A stretch of 47,359 bases of DNA from Georgenia thermotolerans (GTDB lineage Bacteria > Actinomycetota > Actinomycetes > Actinomycetales > Actinomycetaceae): assembly GCF_009193185.1 (NCBI RefSeq), contig NZ_VUKF01000038.1, positions 1-47,359 on the forward strand, written 5' to 3'. Both the position numbers and the translations under genes were made by a program. Below are positions 39,653-47,359 of this stretch, in pieces (within the stretch, counting starts at the first letter, position 1; every line of letters starts with the position of its first letter). A model generated the notes under the pieces. The model saw only the letters and a program-made list of their open reading frames with translations, was not told where the DNA came from and did not search any database.

Positions 39653-40489
39653 TCAGGCCACCGCCGGGGTGGGCGACGCGGCGCTCACCCGCGGCCGGGC
39701 GGGGCGGAAGAACTGCACCATCATGACCGTCACGTACGTCAGCCAGGCGACGGCCTGCAGGACGGTCGTCTGCGGCGAGAAGTTCAGGGTGCCCTTGAGC
39801 ACCGTGCCGTACCAGCTGGTCGGGGGCACCTGGGCGCTGACGTCGAAGGCCAAGGTGGTCAGGCCCGGCAGCACGCCGGCCTCCTGCAGGTCGTGCACGC
39901 CGTAGGCCAGCACCCCGGCGGCGACGACGATGAGGGCCGCGCCGGTCCAGGTGAAGAACTTGCTCAGGTTGACCCGCAGCAGGCCGCGGTAGATGAGGTA
40001 GCCGAGCACGACGGCGAGGGCCAGGCCGATCGCCGCGCCGGTGACCGGCGCCCCGCCCTGCCCGGTGGCCTGGATGGCCGCCCAGAGGAAAAGCGCGGTC
40101 TCCAGCCCCTCCCGGGCGACGGCGAGGAAGGCGGTGAGCACGACGGCGCCGGCCCCCATGGCCAGCGCGCCCGCCATCCGGTGGTCGAGCTCGCGCTTGA
40201 GCCCGCGGGCCGCCCGGCGCATCCAGAAGATCATCCAGGTCACGAAGCCGACGGCGACGATCGAGAGCGTGCCGCCGAAGATCTCCTGCTGCTCGAACGT
40301 CATGTTCCGGGACGTGAACTGCAGCAGGGCGCCGAACGCCAGGCTCAGCGCGACGGCGGCCACGACGCCCGTCGCGACGAGCGGGAGGCGGTCGCGCCGG
40401 CCCGTGCGCACCAGATAGGCGACGAGGATGCCGACGACGAGCGAGGCCTCCAGGCCCTCGCGCAGGCCGATGAGCAGGTTGGCGATCAC
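39653..40489 (-). CDS. efeU: EfeU/FTR1-family iron permease
   Basis: A 278-residue inner-membrane iron permease with about seven hydrophobic segments. It holds both iron-coordinating motifs of the family: REGLEA (residues 10-15) near the N-terminus and REGLETALFLW mid-protein. GTG 40489 has AAGGAA about 6 nt upstream. The promoter region has a perfect DtxR/IdeR-like palindrome overlapping a -10 box, so iron limitation should switch it on. The usual efeB peroxidase gene is missing from the window, giving a two-gene efeU-cupredoxin version. Confidence 0.94.
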   Translation of the reverse strand: MIANLLIGLREGLEASLVVGILVAYLVRTGRRDRLPLVATGVVAAVALSLAFGALLQFTSRNMTFEQQEIFGGTLSIVAVGFVTWMIFWMRRAARGLKRELDHRMAGALAMGAGAVVLTAFLAVAREGLETALFLWAAIQATGQGGAPVTGAAIGLALAVVLGYLIYRGLLRVNLSKFFTWTGAALIVVAAGVLAYGVHDLQEAGVLPGLTTLAFDVSAQVPPTSWYGTVLKGTLNFSPQTTVLQAVAWLTYVTVMMVQFFRPARPRVSAASPTPAVA

Positions 40490-40520
40490 GGACGTTCCTT
40501 CGTGACGGGGTACGAGCGAA

Positions 40521-40553
40521 GGTAAGGCTAGCCTTACCCCGGAAACGCGTCTA
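40521..40553 (-). promoter_or_regulatory. IdeR/DtxR iron box over the efeU promoter
   Basis: GGTAAGGCTAGCCTTACC (40521-40538) is a perfect 18-bp palindrome close to the DtxR/IdeR consensus (TTAGGTTAGGCTAACCTAA). On the minus strand it overlaps a plausible -10 TAGCCT (40530-40525), with a -35 TAGACG (40553-40548) at 17-bp spacing. Binding would block transcription of efeU in iron-replete cells. Confidence 0.85.
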
Positions 40554-40756
40554 GACCCAGAACTGGCGGGATATCAACACTTCGTGGGCCGAAACTGCCG
40601 CCGGCCCACGCCTGCCGCGGAGGCGGAACGACCCTGCCGGTCGCGTCGCGGTCATCGCGCGTGGCTCACGAGGACGGCCGTCTCCACGCGGTCCGCTCGT
40701 CCCGAGATGCGCGTCGGCCGCGCCACCCCCACACTGGACTCAGTTTGACCGAAATG

Positions 40757-40791
40757 GCTGGCTCCACGGCGCAGGGGGGCGTGGAGCCGGC
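40757..40791. terminator. hairpin after the ASCH-domain gene
   Basis: GCTGGCTCCACG (40757-40768) pairs with CGTGGAGCCGGC (40780-40791), 12 bp with one G-U, loop 11 nt. It lies 33 bp beyond the ASCH gene stop on the minus strand. The rest of 40554-40823 has one further small dyad (near 40585-40612) and no gene I can support. Confidence 0.6.
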
Positions 40792-40823
40792 CGTCGGCGT
40801 TCCGGGGCAGACGACGGGGCCGC

Positions 40824-41345
40824 CTACCGGCGGCGCCGCCGGGGGTAGAGCACCGTGAACCGCTCGAGCACGACGGGCGTGTCCGCGGTGAGCTCCTTGC
40901 CGTACGCGCCGAGCACCTGCCGGAGGTAGGTCTCGTGCACCCGGCGCCAGTGCTCGAGGGTGCGGTCGCCCTCGCCCTCCGCGGCGGCGTGGTCGGCGGG
41001 CACCTGGTCGAAGGGCACGACCTCGACGGCCGTGGTGCGCGCCAGCACGTGGGGCTCGCCCGCGCCGTCGCAGATGATCGACAGGTCCCCGGGGCGCGGC
41101 AGCTCCTCCCCTTCCGCCTCCCACTCCCAGCGGGCGCTCGACGTCGCGGTCTTGACGCCGGCCAGGACGAGCGCGAGGAGCTCGTCCGCCTCCTCGGCGT
41201 TCGTGCCGAAGGACCAGGCCGGCGGGGTCAGCGCGGCCACCTCGTTCTCGCCGACGACGACGTCGAGCCGGGTGAACCCGGCGACCTTGCGGGCCTGGGC
41301 CCAGAACCGCTCGACGGCCTCGTCCTCCGGCGGGGTGGTGTCCAT
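40824..41345 (-). CDS. ASCH-domain protein
   Basis: A 173-residue soluble protein. After a helical N-terminus (AVERFWAQARKVAG) it has the ASCH beta-barrel, seen as AWSFGTNAEEADELLALVLAGVKTATSS, LPRPGDLSIICDGAGEPHVLA and the acidic FDQVPADHAAAEGEGDRTLEHWRRVHETYL near the end. ASCH proteins resemble PUA domains and are thought to bind RNA; some hydrolyse modified nucleosides. ATG 41345 lies 12 nt after the esterase stop, suggesting an operon. Tail is polybasic (RRRRR). Confidence 0.88.
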   Translation of the reverse strand: MDTTPPEDEAVERFWAQARKVAGFTRLDVVVGENEVAALTPPAWSFGTNAEEADELLALVLAGVKTATSSARWEWEAEGEELPRPGDLSIICDGAGEPHVLARTTAVEVVPFDQVPADHAAAEGEGDRTLEHWRRVHETYLRQVLGAYGKELTADTPVVLERFTVLYPRRRRR

Positions 41346-41357
41346 GCGCCGAGTCTG

Positions 41358-42053
41358 TCAGGTCGCCGGGCCGGCGCCGCCGTCCGCGCGCTCGTCGAGG
41401 AACGCGACGAGGTCGGCGAGGGTCTGGCCCGAGATCCCGTGGCCCAGGCCCGGGTAGACCCGGCGGGTGAGCGTGGCGTGGGCGGGCAGCCACCGCTCGG
41501 CGCGCTCGACGAGGAACGGCGCGATGACCTGGTCCGCCGCGCCGCGGGCCCAGAACACCGGCGGGCGCCGCTCGGCGAGGACGGCGTCGCCGTCGAGCTC
41601 GCCGGGTGCGACGAACCCCGAGAGGTTGACGACGAACGCGGCCCCCTCGGGGTCCTGGCGCAGCACCTGGGTGGCGATCGCCCCGCCCTGGGAGAACCCG
41701 CCCAGGGCCACCGACGAGAAGCTCTCGCCGAGGCCGCTCAGCCAGGCGCGCACGGCCCGGGCGGCGGCGTTGGCGCCGTCCTCCCGCAGCCGGTCGGTGA
41801 CGGCGCTCTGCTCGTGCCCCCGGGCGCCGGCCAGCTCCCCGTCGAGGGAGAACCACTCGTGCCCGAACTGGTTGGTCCCGGGTGCGCGCAGCGAGGCGAC
41901 GACGTACGTCGGCGGCAGGTGCGGGGCCAGCGCGAACAGGTCGCGCTCGTTGGAGCCGTAGCCGTGCAGCAGCACGAGCAGCGGGCGGCCGGCGCGGTCC
42001 GCCGGCGGCGCGGACCAGAGGACGACGTCGGGATCGATGACGGGCACGGGCAT
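41358..42053 (-). CDS. phospholipase/carboxylesterase family protein
   Basis: A 231-residue alpha/beta hydrolase of the carboxylesterase 2 (acyl-protein-thioesterase-like) group. The oxyanion loop is LLVLLHGYGSNERDLFALAP, the nucleophile elbow VALGGFSQGGAIATQVL (Ser), the acid FWARGAADQVI (Asp), and the His YPGLGHGISGQTL. No signal peptide. ATG 42053. Substrate probably a short-chain or lysophospholipid ester, unproven. Confidence 0.91.
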   Translation of the reverse strand: MPVPVIDPDVVLWSAPPADRAGRPLLVLLHGYGSNERDLFALAPHLPPTYVVASLRAPGTNQFGHEWFSLDGELAGARGHEQSAVTDRLREDGANAAARAVRAWLSGLGESFSSVALGGFSQGGAIATQVLRQDPEGAAFVVNLSGFVAPGELDGDAVLAERRPPVFWARGAADQVIAPFLVERAERWLPAHATLTRRVYPGLGHGISGQTLADLVAFLDERADGGAGPAT

Positions 42054-42249
42054 GGACGCTCCTGGTCAGGGGTGGGCCGCGGGGGCCCGGGAAGGACGGG
42101 CCGCGCGGTGGCCGGGGACGGGACGACGGGCCGCGGCGCGACCCTCGGGGCAACCCGCCGCCGCTCCCCCGCATTCCGGCCGCCCGAGTGGCACGGCGCG
42201 CCGCGGTGCGATCCCATGCCGGGAGGGCACACGAACGGAGGACGTCATC

Positions 42250-42726
42250 GTGGGACGACTGACCACCGCGCTGGGCCGGGGGCTGATCGCCGGCGCCGCG
42301 GGGACCACGGCGCTGAACGCCGCGACCTACCTCGACATGGTCCTGCGCGGCCGGCCGGCGAGCAGCACGCCGGAGAGCACCGTCGACCGGGCCGCGGACC
42401 TGCTCGACGTCGACATCCCGGGCGACGACGCCCAGCGCGACGCGCGCCGGACCGCGCTCGGCTCGCTGCTGGGCTCGGCGGCCGGGGTCGGGGCCGGCGC
42501 CGTGCTCGGCGCGGTGCGGGCCACCGGCCACCCCCGCGGCGCGGCGGGGACGCTCGCGCTGTCGTGGGTGCTCGCCATGATCGCCGGGAACGGCCCCATG
42601 ACGGCCCTCGGCGTCACCGACCCGCGCACCTGGGCGGCCAAGGACTGGGCCGCCGACGTCGTCCCCCACCTCGCCTTCGCCGCGGCGGCGACGGCCACCC
42701 TGCGGTCGTGGCCGAGCGAGGCGTAG
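42250..42726 (+). CDS. hypothetical membrane protein
   Basis: A 158-residue protein of unknown function. It has hydrophobic segments near the N-terminus (GLIAGAAGTTALNAATYLDM), in the middle (ALGSLLGSAAGVGAGAVLGAV and GTLALSWVLAMIAGNGPM) and at the end (VVPHLAFAAAATATLRSW), separated by a polar STPESTVDRAADLLDVDIPG loop. GTG 42250 follows GGAGGA at 8 nt. The same-strand helicase gene begins 104 nt downstream. I could not place it in a named family. Confidence 0.72.
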   Translation: MGRLTTALGRGLIAGAAGTTALNAATYLDMVLRGRPASSTPESTVDRAADLLDVDIPGDDAQRDARRTALGSLLGSAAGVGAGAVLGAVRATGHPRGAAGTLALSWVLAMIAGNGPMTALGVTDPRTWAAKDWAADVVPHLAFAAAATATLRSWPSEA

Positions 42727-42830
42727 GCCGGCGCCGCGCGGGCGCCGGCCGCCGTGCGTGACGTCGTCCGTTTCGCTGTGAGCGGTGCGGTGGGGCGGGG
42801 CCCGGGGCGCATCGGTGAGAATGGGACATC

Positions 42831-45800
42831 GTGAGCGGCGACCAGGACGAGCGGACGACGACGGCGGCGGGAGCGCCGTCGGGCGAGCGCACCCCCCGGC
42901 GCCGGCGCGGGCGCGGCGGCGAGCGCGGCCGGGAGCGGCGGGGACCGGGCGACGGGCGCCACGGCTTCCGCCCGTTCACCCCCGACCAGCTGCGCGCCCG
43001 CCAGGCCGCCCTGCCGCGGATCACCTACCCCGAGCAGCTGCCCGTCTCCGCCCGGCGCGAGGAGATCGCCGCGGCGATCCGCGACCACCAGGTGGTCATC
43101 GTCGCGGGCGAGACCGGCTCGGGGAAGACCACGCAGATCCCGAAGATCTGCCTCGAGCTCGGCCGCGGGATCACCGGGACCATCGGGCACACCCAGCCGC
43201 GGCGGATCGCCGCGCGCACGGTCGCCGAGCGCATCGCCGAGGAGCTCGGCGTCGAGCTCGGCGGGGCGGTGGGCTACCAGGTGCGCTTCACCGACGAGGT
43301 CTCGGCGACCACCCTGGTCAAGCTCATGACCGACGGCATCCTGCTCGCCGAGATCCAGCGCGACCCGCTGCTGCGCCGCTACGACACGATCATCGTCGAC
43401 GAGGCCCACGAGCGGTCCCTCAACATCGACTTCATCCTCGGCTACCTCGCCAACCTGCTGCCCCGCCGCCCCGACCTCAAGGTCGTCATCACCTCGGCGA
43501 CCATCGACTCCGAGCGATTCGCCGCCCACTTCGGCACCCACGAGGGCGGCCGGCCCGACGGCGAGCTGCTCGAGCCGGCGCCCGTCGTCGAGGTCTCCGG
43601 ACGCACCTACCCCGTCGAGATCCGCTACCGCCCCCTGGTCCCGGACGCCGACGACGACGCCGAGCAGGACGACGACGGCGAGCGCGCCGCGGGCCGGCAC
43701 GGCCGCGGCGACAGGCAGGCCCCCCGCGAGGAGCCGCTGGACCAGGTCACCGGCATCGTCCAGGCCGCCGCCGAGCTCATGGCCGAGGGGCCCGGCGACA
43801 TCCTCGTCTTCCTCTCCGGGGAGCGGGAGATCCGCGACGCCCACGTGGCCCTGCAGGAGCACCTCGGCCCGCGCTACGTCGCCCCCGGCGGCCGGTCGGC
43901 GGTGCCCGGCGCGGTCGAGATCGTCCCGCTCTACGCGCGGCTGTCCTCCGCCGAGCAGCACCGGGTCTTCGAGCCGCACGCCACCCGCCGGATCGTGCTG
44001 GCCACCAACGTCGCCGAGACGTCGCTGACCGTCCCGGGCATCCGCTACGTCATCGACCCGGGCACCGCGCGCATCTCGCGCTACTCCACCCGCACCAAGG
44101 TCCAGCGCCTGCCCATCGAGCCGATCTCCCAGGCCAGCGCCAACCAGCGCTCCGGGCGGTGCGGGCGCGTGGCCGACGGCATCGCCATCCGCCTGTACAA
44201 CGAGCAGGACTTCGCCGCCCGCCCGGAGTTCACCGAGCCGGAGATCCTGCGCACCTCCCTCGCCGCGGTCATCCTCCAGATGGCGGCGCTGGGGCTCGGC
44301 GACGTCGCCCGCTTCCCGTTCGTCGACCCGCCCGACACCCGCGCGGTGCGCGACGGCGTCCAGCAGCTGCACGAGATCGGCGCCCTGGACGTCCACGCCG
44401 CCGGCGCCGACCGGCTCACCCCGATCGGCCGCCAGCTCGCCCGCCTGCCGATCGACCCGCGCCTGGGCCGGATGCTGCTCGAGGCGGAGAAGAACGGCTG
44501 CGCCGCCGAGGCGATGATCATCGTCGCCGCCCTGTCCGTGCAGGACGTGCGCGAGCGCCCCAGCGAGCACCAGCAGGCCGCCGACGAGAAGCACCGCCGC
44601 TTCACCGACCCCACCTCGGACTTCCTCGCCTACCTCAACCTCTGGCGCTACCTGCGCACCCAGCAGCGCGACCTGTCCGGCTCGGCGTTCCGCCGGATGT
44701 GCCGGGCCGAGTTCCTCAACTACCTGCGGGTGCGCGAGTGGCAGGACGTCGTCGCCCAGCTGCGCCAGCTCGCCAAGCCGCTCGGGCTGAGCCTGCGCCC
44801 GCTGGCCCTGCCGCACGAGACCGAGATCGCCGCCACCGCCGAGGCGACTCCGGACGGGCGGCCGGACCCCGCCCGGGCGGTGGTCGCCGTCGGCCGCTCC
44901 GCCGACGCCGCCGGCGCCGACGCCGTCCACCGCTCCCTGCTCGTCGGTCTGCTGTCCAACCTCGGCTCCTGGGACGAGCGGCGCCGGGAGTACGCCGGCG
45001 CGCGCGGCACCCGGTTCGTCGTCTGGCCCGGCTCGGGGCTGGCGAAGAAGACCCCGGCGTGGGTCATGGCCGCCGAGCTGGTGGAGACCTCCCGGCTGTT
45101 CGCCCGCACGGTGGCGCGGATCCAGCCCGAGTGGGTCGAGCCGCTGGCGGCTCACCTGGTCAAGCGCACGTACTCCGAGCCGTACTGGTCGGCCAAGCAC
45201 GGCGCGGCGATGATCAAGGAGAAGGTGCTGCTCTACGGCATGACGCTGGTCGCCGACCGGCCGGTGCTGCTCGGGCGGCTGGGCGAGACCCCCATCGGCG
45301 ACGTGACCGCGGCCGAGCTGGCCCGCGAGATGTTCATCCGCCACGCCCTGGTGGGCGGGGAGTGGCGCACCCACCACCAGTTCTACGCCCGCAACCGCGA
45401 GCTGCTCGCCGAGGCCGGGCAGTACGAGGCCCGCGCCCGCCGCCGCGACCTGGTCATCGACGAGGACGGGCTGTTCGCGTTCTACGACGAGCGCCTGCCC
45501 GACGCGATCGTCTCGGCCCGGCACTTCGACGCCTGGTGGAAGCAGGCCCGCCGGGACGACCCGGAGCTGCTCACCTTCACCCTCGACCTGCTCGTGCCCG
45601 AGGCCGGCGCGGTCAGCGGCGCGGACTTCCCCGACACCTGGCACCAGGGCGACCTCACCCTGCCGCTGACCTACCAGTTCCAGCCGGGCAGCTACGCCGA
45701 CGGCGTGACGGTGCACGTGCCGGTCGCCGTGCTCTCCCGGCTGCGCCCCGACGGCTTCGACTGGATGGTCCCCGGCCTGGCGCACGAGCTGGCGACGGCG

Positions 45801-47216
45801 ACGATCAAGGCCCTGCCCAAGAAGGTCCGGGTCCAGCTCGTGCCGGCCCCGGACGTGGCCCGCCAGGTCGTCGAGCTGCTCCCGCCCTGGGCGGAGGTGG
45901 CCCCCGCCCCGCCGGGTGCGCCGTCCTACCACGAGGCCTTCGCCGCGGCGGTGCGCCGGCTGCGCGGGGTGGAGATCCCCGAGGACGCCTGGGACGACGA
46001 GAAGCTGCCCGACCACCTGCGGATGACCTTCCGGGTGCTCTCCGAGCGCGGCGCCGTGCTCTCGGAGGGCAAGCACCTGGTGGCGCTGCAGCGCGAGCTC
46101 GCCCCGCAGGCCCAGCAGGCGGTGCGCGCGGCCGTGCGCGGCGCCGTCCGGGTGGCCATGGAGGAGGCCCAGGCCCGCGGCGGTGGCGCGGCCTCGAGCA
46201 CGACTGGGGCCGGTGGGGCGACCGGCGGCGGGACGGTCGCCTCGGGAGCCGCTGCTGCCCCAGGTGGGGCGGGCGCGGGGGCGGTCCTCCCGATGCTGCC
46301 CGAGCAGGACGACCTGACCACCTGGCCCGAGGTCCCCGACGGGGTCATCCCGCGCCAGGTGGAGTCCACCGGCGCGCAGGGCCTGGTCGTGCGCGGCTAC
46401 CCCGCGCTGGTCGAGGTGCCCGGCCCGCGCGGGGCGGCGCCCACGGTGTCCCTGCGGGTGCTCGCCGACGCGAGCAGCCAGGCCGGCGCGCACCGGCTCG
46501 GCCTGCGCCGGCTGGTGCTGACCGAGACCGCGCTGAACACCCCGCGGGTCACCAGCCGGTGGACCGGCAAGGAGGCGCTGACCCTGGCGGCCAGCCCGTA
46601 CCCGGCCACCGAGGCCCTGGTGGCCGACGTCCAGCTCGCCGCGGTCGGGGCGCTGGTGGACGAGTGGACCGCGGCGCACGGCGGGCACCAGGTGGTCGAC
46701 GCCGACCGGTACCGCGAGCTCGTCGCGCACGTGCGCGCCGCCCTCGAGGACCGGGTGTACCGGGTCATCGGGCAGGTCGTCACCACCCTGGACGCGCACC
46801 GCGAGCTCGAGGCGACGATCAAGTCGGCCTCGTCGATCGCCCTGCTCAACACGCTCACCGACGTGCGCGACCAGGTGGCCCGGCTCGTCCACCCCGGGTT
46901 CGTCTCCGCCACCCCGCCCGGGCAGCTGGTGCACCTGCCGCGCTACCTCAAGGCGGCGCAGCGGCGCATCGAGCGGGCGCAGGTCAACGTCCACCAGGAC
47001 GCCGACCTGGCGTGGAAGGTCGGCGAGCTCGAGGACGCCTACGACGCGGCGGTCGAGGCCTCCGACCGGCTCGCCCCGGACCCGGCCCGGCGGGACCGGC
47101 TCGAGCAGGTGCGCTGGATGCTCGAGGAGCTGCGGGTCAGCTTCTTCGCGCAGCAGCTCGGCACGCCGATCAAGGTCTCGGAGAAGCGGATCCGCAAGGC
47201 CCTCGCCGAGCTCTGA
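42831..47216 (+). CDS. hrpA: ATP-dependent RNA helicase HrpA (DEAH box)
   Basis: A 1461-residue superfamily-2 helicase. After a basic, Arg-rich N-terminus the motor shows IVAGETGSGKTTQIPKICLE (motif I), TQPRRIAARTVAERIAEE (Ia), VDEAHERSLNIDF (II), TSATIDSERF (III), VLATNVAETSLTVPGIRYV (V), and QASANQRSGRCGRV (VI). Winged-helix, ratchet and OB-like regions follow, then the large DUF3418-type C-terminal part of HrpA proteins (DFPDTWHQGDLTLPLTYQF through YLKAAQRRIERAQVN). A Gly/Ala/Ser/Thr-rich linker of about 40 residues lies near 1113-1152, and an acidic insertion (DADDDAEQDDDGE) near residue 275. GTG 42831 has little Shine-Dalgarno. Family members act on mRNA and collided ribosomes. Confidence 0.97.
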   Translation: MSGDQDERTTTAAGAPSGERTPRRRRGRGGERGRERRGPGDGRHGFRPFTPDQLRARQAALPRITYPEQLPVSARREEIAAAIRDHQVVIVAGETGSGKTTQIPKICLELGRGITGTIGHTQPRRIAARTVAERIAEELGVELGGAVGYQVRFTDEVSATTLVKLMTDGILLAEIQRDPLLRRYDTIIVDEAHERSLNIDFILGYLANLLPRRPDLKVVITSATIDSERFAAHFGTHEGGRPDGELLEPAPVVEVSGRTYPVEIRYRPLVPDADDDAEQDDDGERAAGRHGRGDRQAPREEPLDQVTGIVQAAAELMAEGPGDILVFLSGEREIRDAHVALQEHLGPRYVAPGGRSAVPGAVEIVPLYARLSSAEQHRVFEPHATRRIVLATNVAETSLTVPGIRYVIDPGTARISRYSTRTKVQRLPIEPISQASANQRSGRCGRVADGIAIRLYNEQDFAARPEFTEPEILRTSLAAVILQMAALGLGDVARFPFVDPPDTRAVRDGVQQLHEIGALDVHAAGADRLTPIGRQLARLPIDPRLGRMLLEAEKNGCAAEAMIIVAALSVQDVRERPSEHQQAADEKHRRFTDPTSDFLAYLNLWRYLRTQQRDLSGSAFRRMCRAEFLNYLRVREWQDVVAQLRQLAKPLGLSLRPLALPHETEIAATAEATPDGRPDPARAVVAVGRSADAAGADAVHRSLLVGLLSNLGSWDERRREYAGARGTRFVVWPGSGLAKKTPAWVMAAELVETSRLFARTVARIQPEWVEPLAAHLVKRTYSEPYWSAKHGAAMIKEKVLLYGMTLVADRPVLLGRLGETPIGDVTAAELAREMFIRHALVGGEWRTHHQFYARNRELLAEAGQYEARARRRDLVIDEDGLFAFYDERLPDAIVSARHFDAWWKQARRDDPELLTFTLDLLVPEAGAVSGADFPDTWHQGDLTLPLTYQFQPGSYADGVTVHVPVAVLSRLRPDGFDWMVPGLAHELATATIKALPKKVRVQLVPAPDVARQVVELLPPWAEVAPAPPGAPSYHEAFAAAVRRLRGVEIPEDAWDDEKLPDHLRMTFRVLSERGAVLSEGKHLVALQRELAPQAQQAVRAAVRGAVRVAMEEAQARGGGAASSTTGAGGATGGGTVASGAAAAPGGAGAGAVLPMLPEQDDLTTWPEVPDGVIPRQVESTGAQGLVVRGYPALVEVPGPRGAAPTVSLRVLADASSQAGAHRLGLRRLVLTETALNTPRVTSRWTGKEALTLAASPYPATEALVADVQLAAVGALVDEWTAAHGGHQVVDADRYRELVAHVRAALEDRVYRVIGQVVTTLDAHRELEATIKSASSIALLNTLTDVRDQVARLVHPGFVSATPPGQLVHLPRYLKAAQRRIERAQVNVHQDADLAWKVGELEDAYDAAVEASDRLAPDPARRDRLEQVRWMLEELRVSFFAQQLGTPIKVSEKRIRKALAEL

Positions 47217-47232
47217 CACCCCCGCCCTCCGG

Positions 47233-47251
47233 CGAGACGTCATCCCTGAAG
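47233..47251 (+). repeat. 19-bp 3'-end repeat, single unit (array D)
   Basis: One copy beginning CGAGACGTCATC, 16 bp after the hrpA stop and in its sense orientation. No clear second unit follows. The remaining right edge to 47359 holds no gene I can support. Confidence 0.6.
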
Positions 47252-47359
47252 GAGCGTGGTGAGTCAAGGGGGTTGGTGACCGGCGGTCTGGTCCCCTTCG
47301 CGTAGTTGAGGGTGCGTCGGGCATGAGGCGTCGGGGTCAAGGCTCGCGCGGAGCGCGAC

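Noticed and set aside
42327-47324. A 1665-codon open frame on the minus strand opposite hrpA
   Set aside because: It is a GC-bias shadow. The plus-strand frame carries all DEAH helicase motifs, while the minus frame is rich in Arg, Gly, Val and Asp without any recognisable domain.

Overview
The window is very GC-rich DNA. Its codon use, GTG starts, terse operons, Lrp/AsnC, LacI and DtxR/IdeR-type signals and partner-switching genes point to an actinobacterium, probably of the Micrococcales; the sequence alone does not fix a genus. Nearly all of it is coding. I see no phage, integrase, insertion sequence or CRISPR array.

Positions 338-15284 are a polyamine and agmatine island. A minus-strand operon (about 7934 down to 338) encodes a possible 31-codon Arg-rich leader ORF, a polyamine-type ABC importer (potD, potA, potB, potC), a saccharopine-dehydrogenase-family enzyme, a DUF2785-like protein and an M20 peptidase. 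A divergent Lrp/AsnC regulator follows. A second minus-strand operon carries an FAD amine oxidase, an aminobutyraldehyde-type dehydrogenase, agmatine deiminase and N-carbamoylputrescine amidase, with a class-III aminotransferase divergent from it. The chain implied is agmatine to N-carbamoylputrescine to putrescine to 4-aminobutanal to GABA. The two control regions share a similar dyad at the same geometry, a candidate Lrp operator.

Positions 15291-25373 hold a terminator, tRNA-Gly(GCC), a LacI-controlled ribonucleoside operon (nucleoside hydrolase, MFS carrier, LacI repressor, ribokinase) with twin ATCGAT operators, a GNAT acetyltransferase, metF-metE and a quinone-oxidoreductase-like protein. 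Positions 25584-30298 hold a paired SMR exporter and two tandem-duplicated secreted calcineurin-like phosphoesterases.

Positions 30473-34311 form the most unusual unit: a tightly overlapped operon of GAF-PP2C phosphatase, BcsA-like glycosyltransferase with an internal helical insertion of about 150 residues, STAS anti-anti-sigma-like protein and a RsbW-like kinase. It looks like a polysaccharide synthase wired to a partner-switching module.

Positions 34346-47216 carry a methyltransferase, small membrane proteins, an ABC-2 exporter, a DUF4287/SRPBCC protein, two alpha/beta hydrolases, a reduced EfeU/cupredoxin iron locus under a perfect DtxR/IdeR-like box, an ASCH protein and the large RNA helicase HrpA.

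A notable non-coding theme is short tandem repeats at gene 3' ends. A 19-bp family (core GAGACGTCA) follows four genes in the same orientation and supplies the stop codon of metE. A 24-bp family supplies the stop codon of the ribokinase gene.
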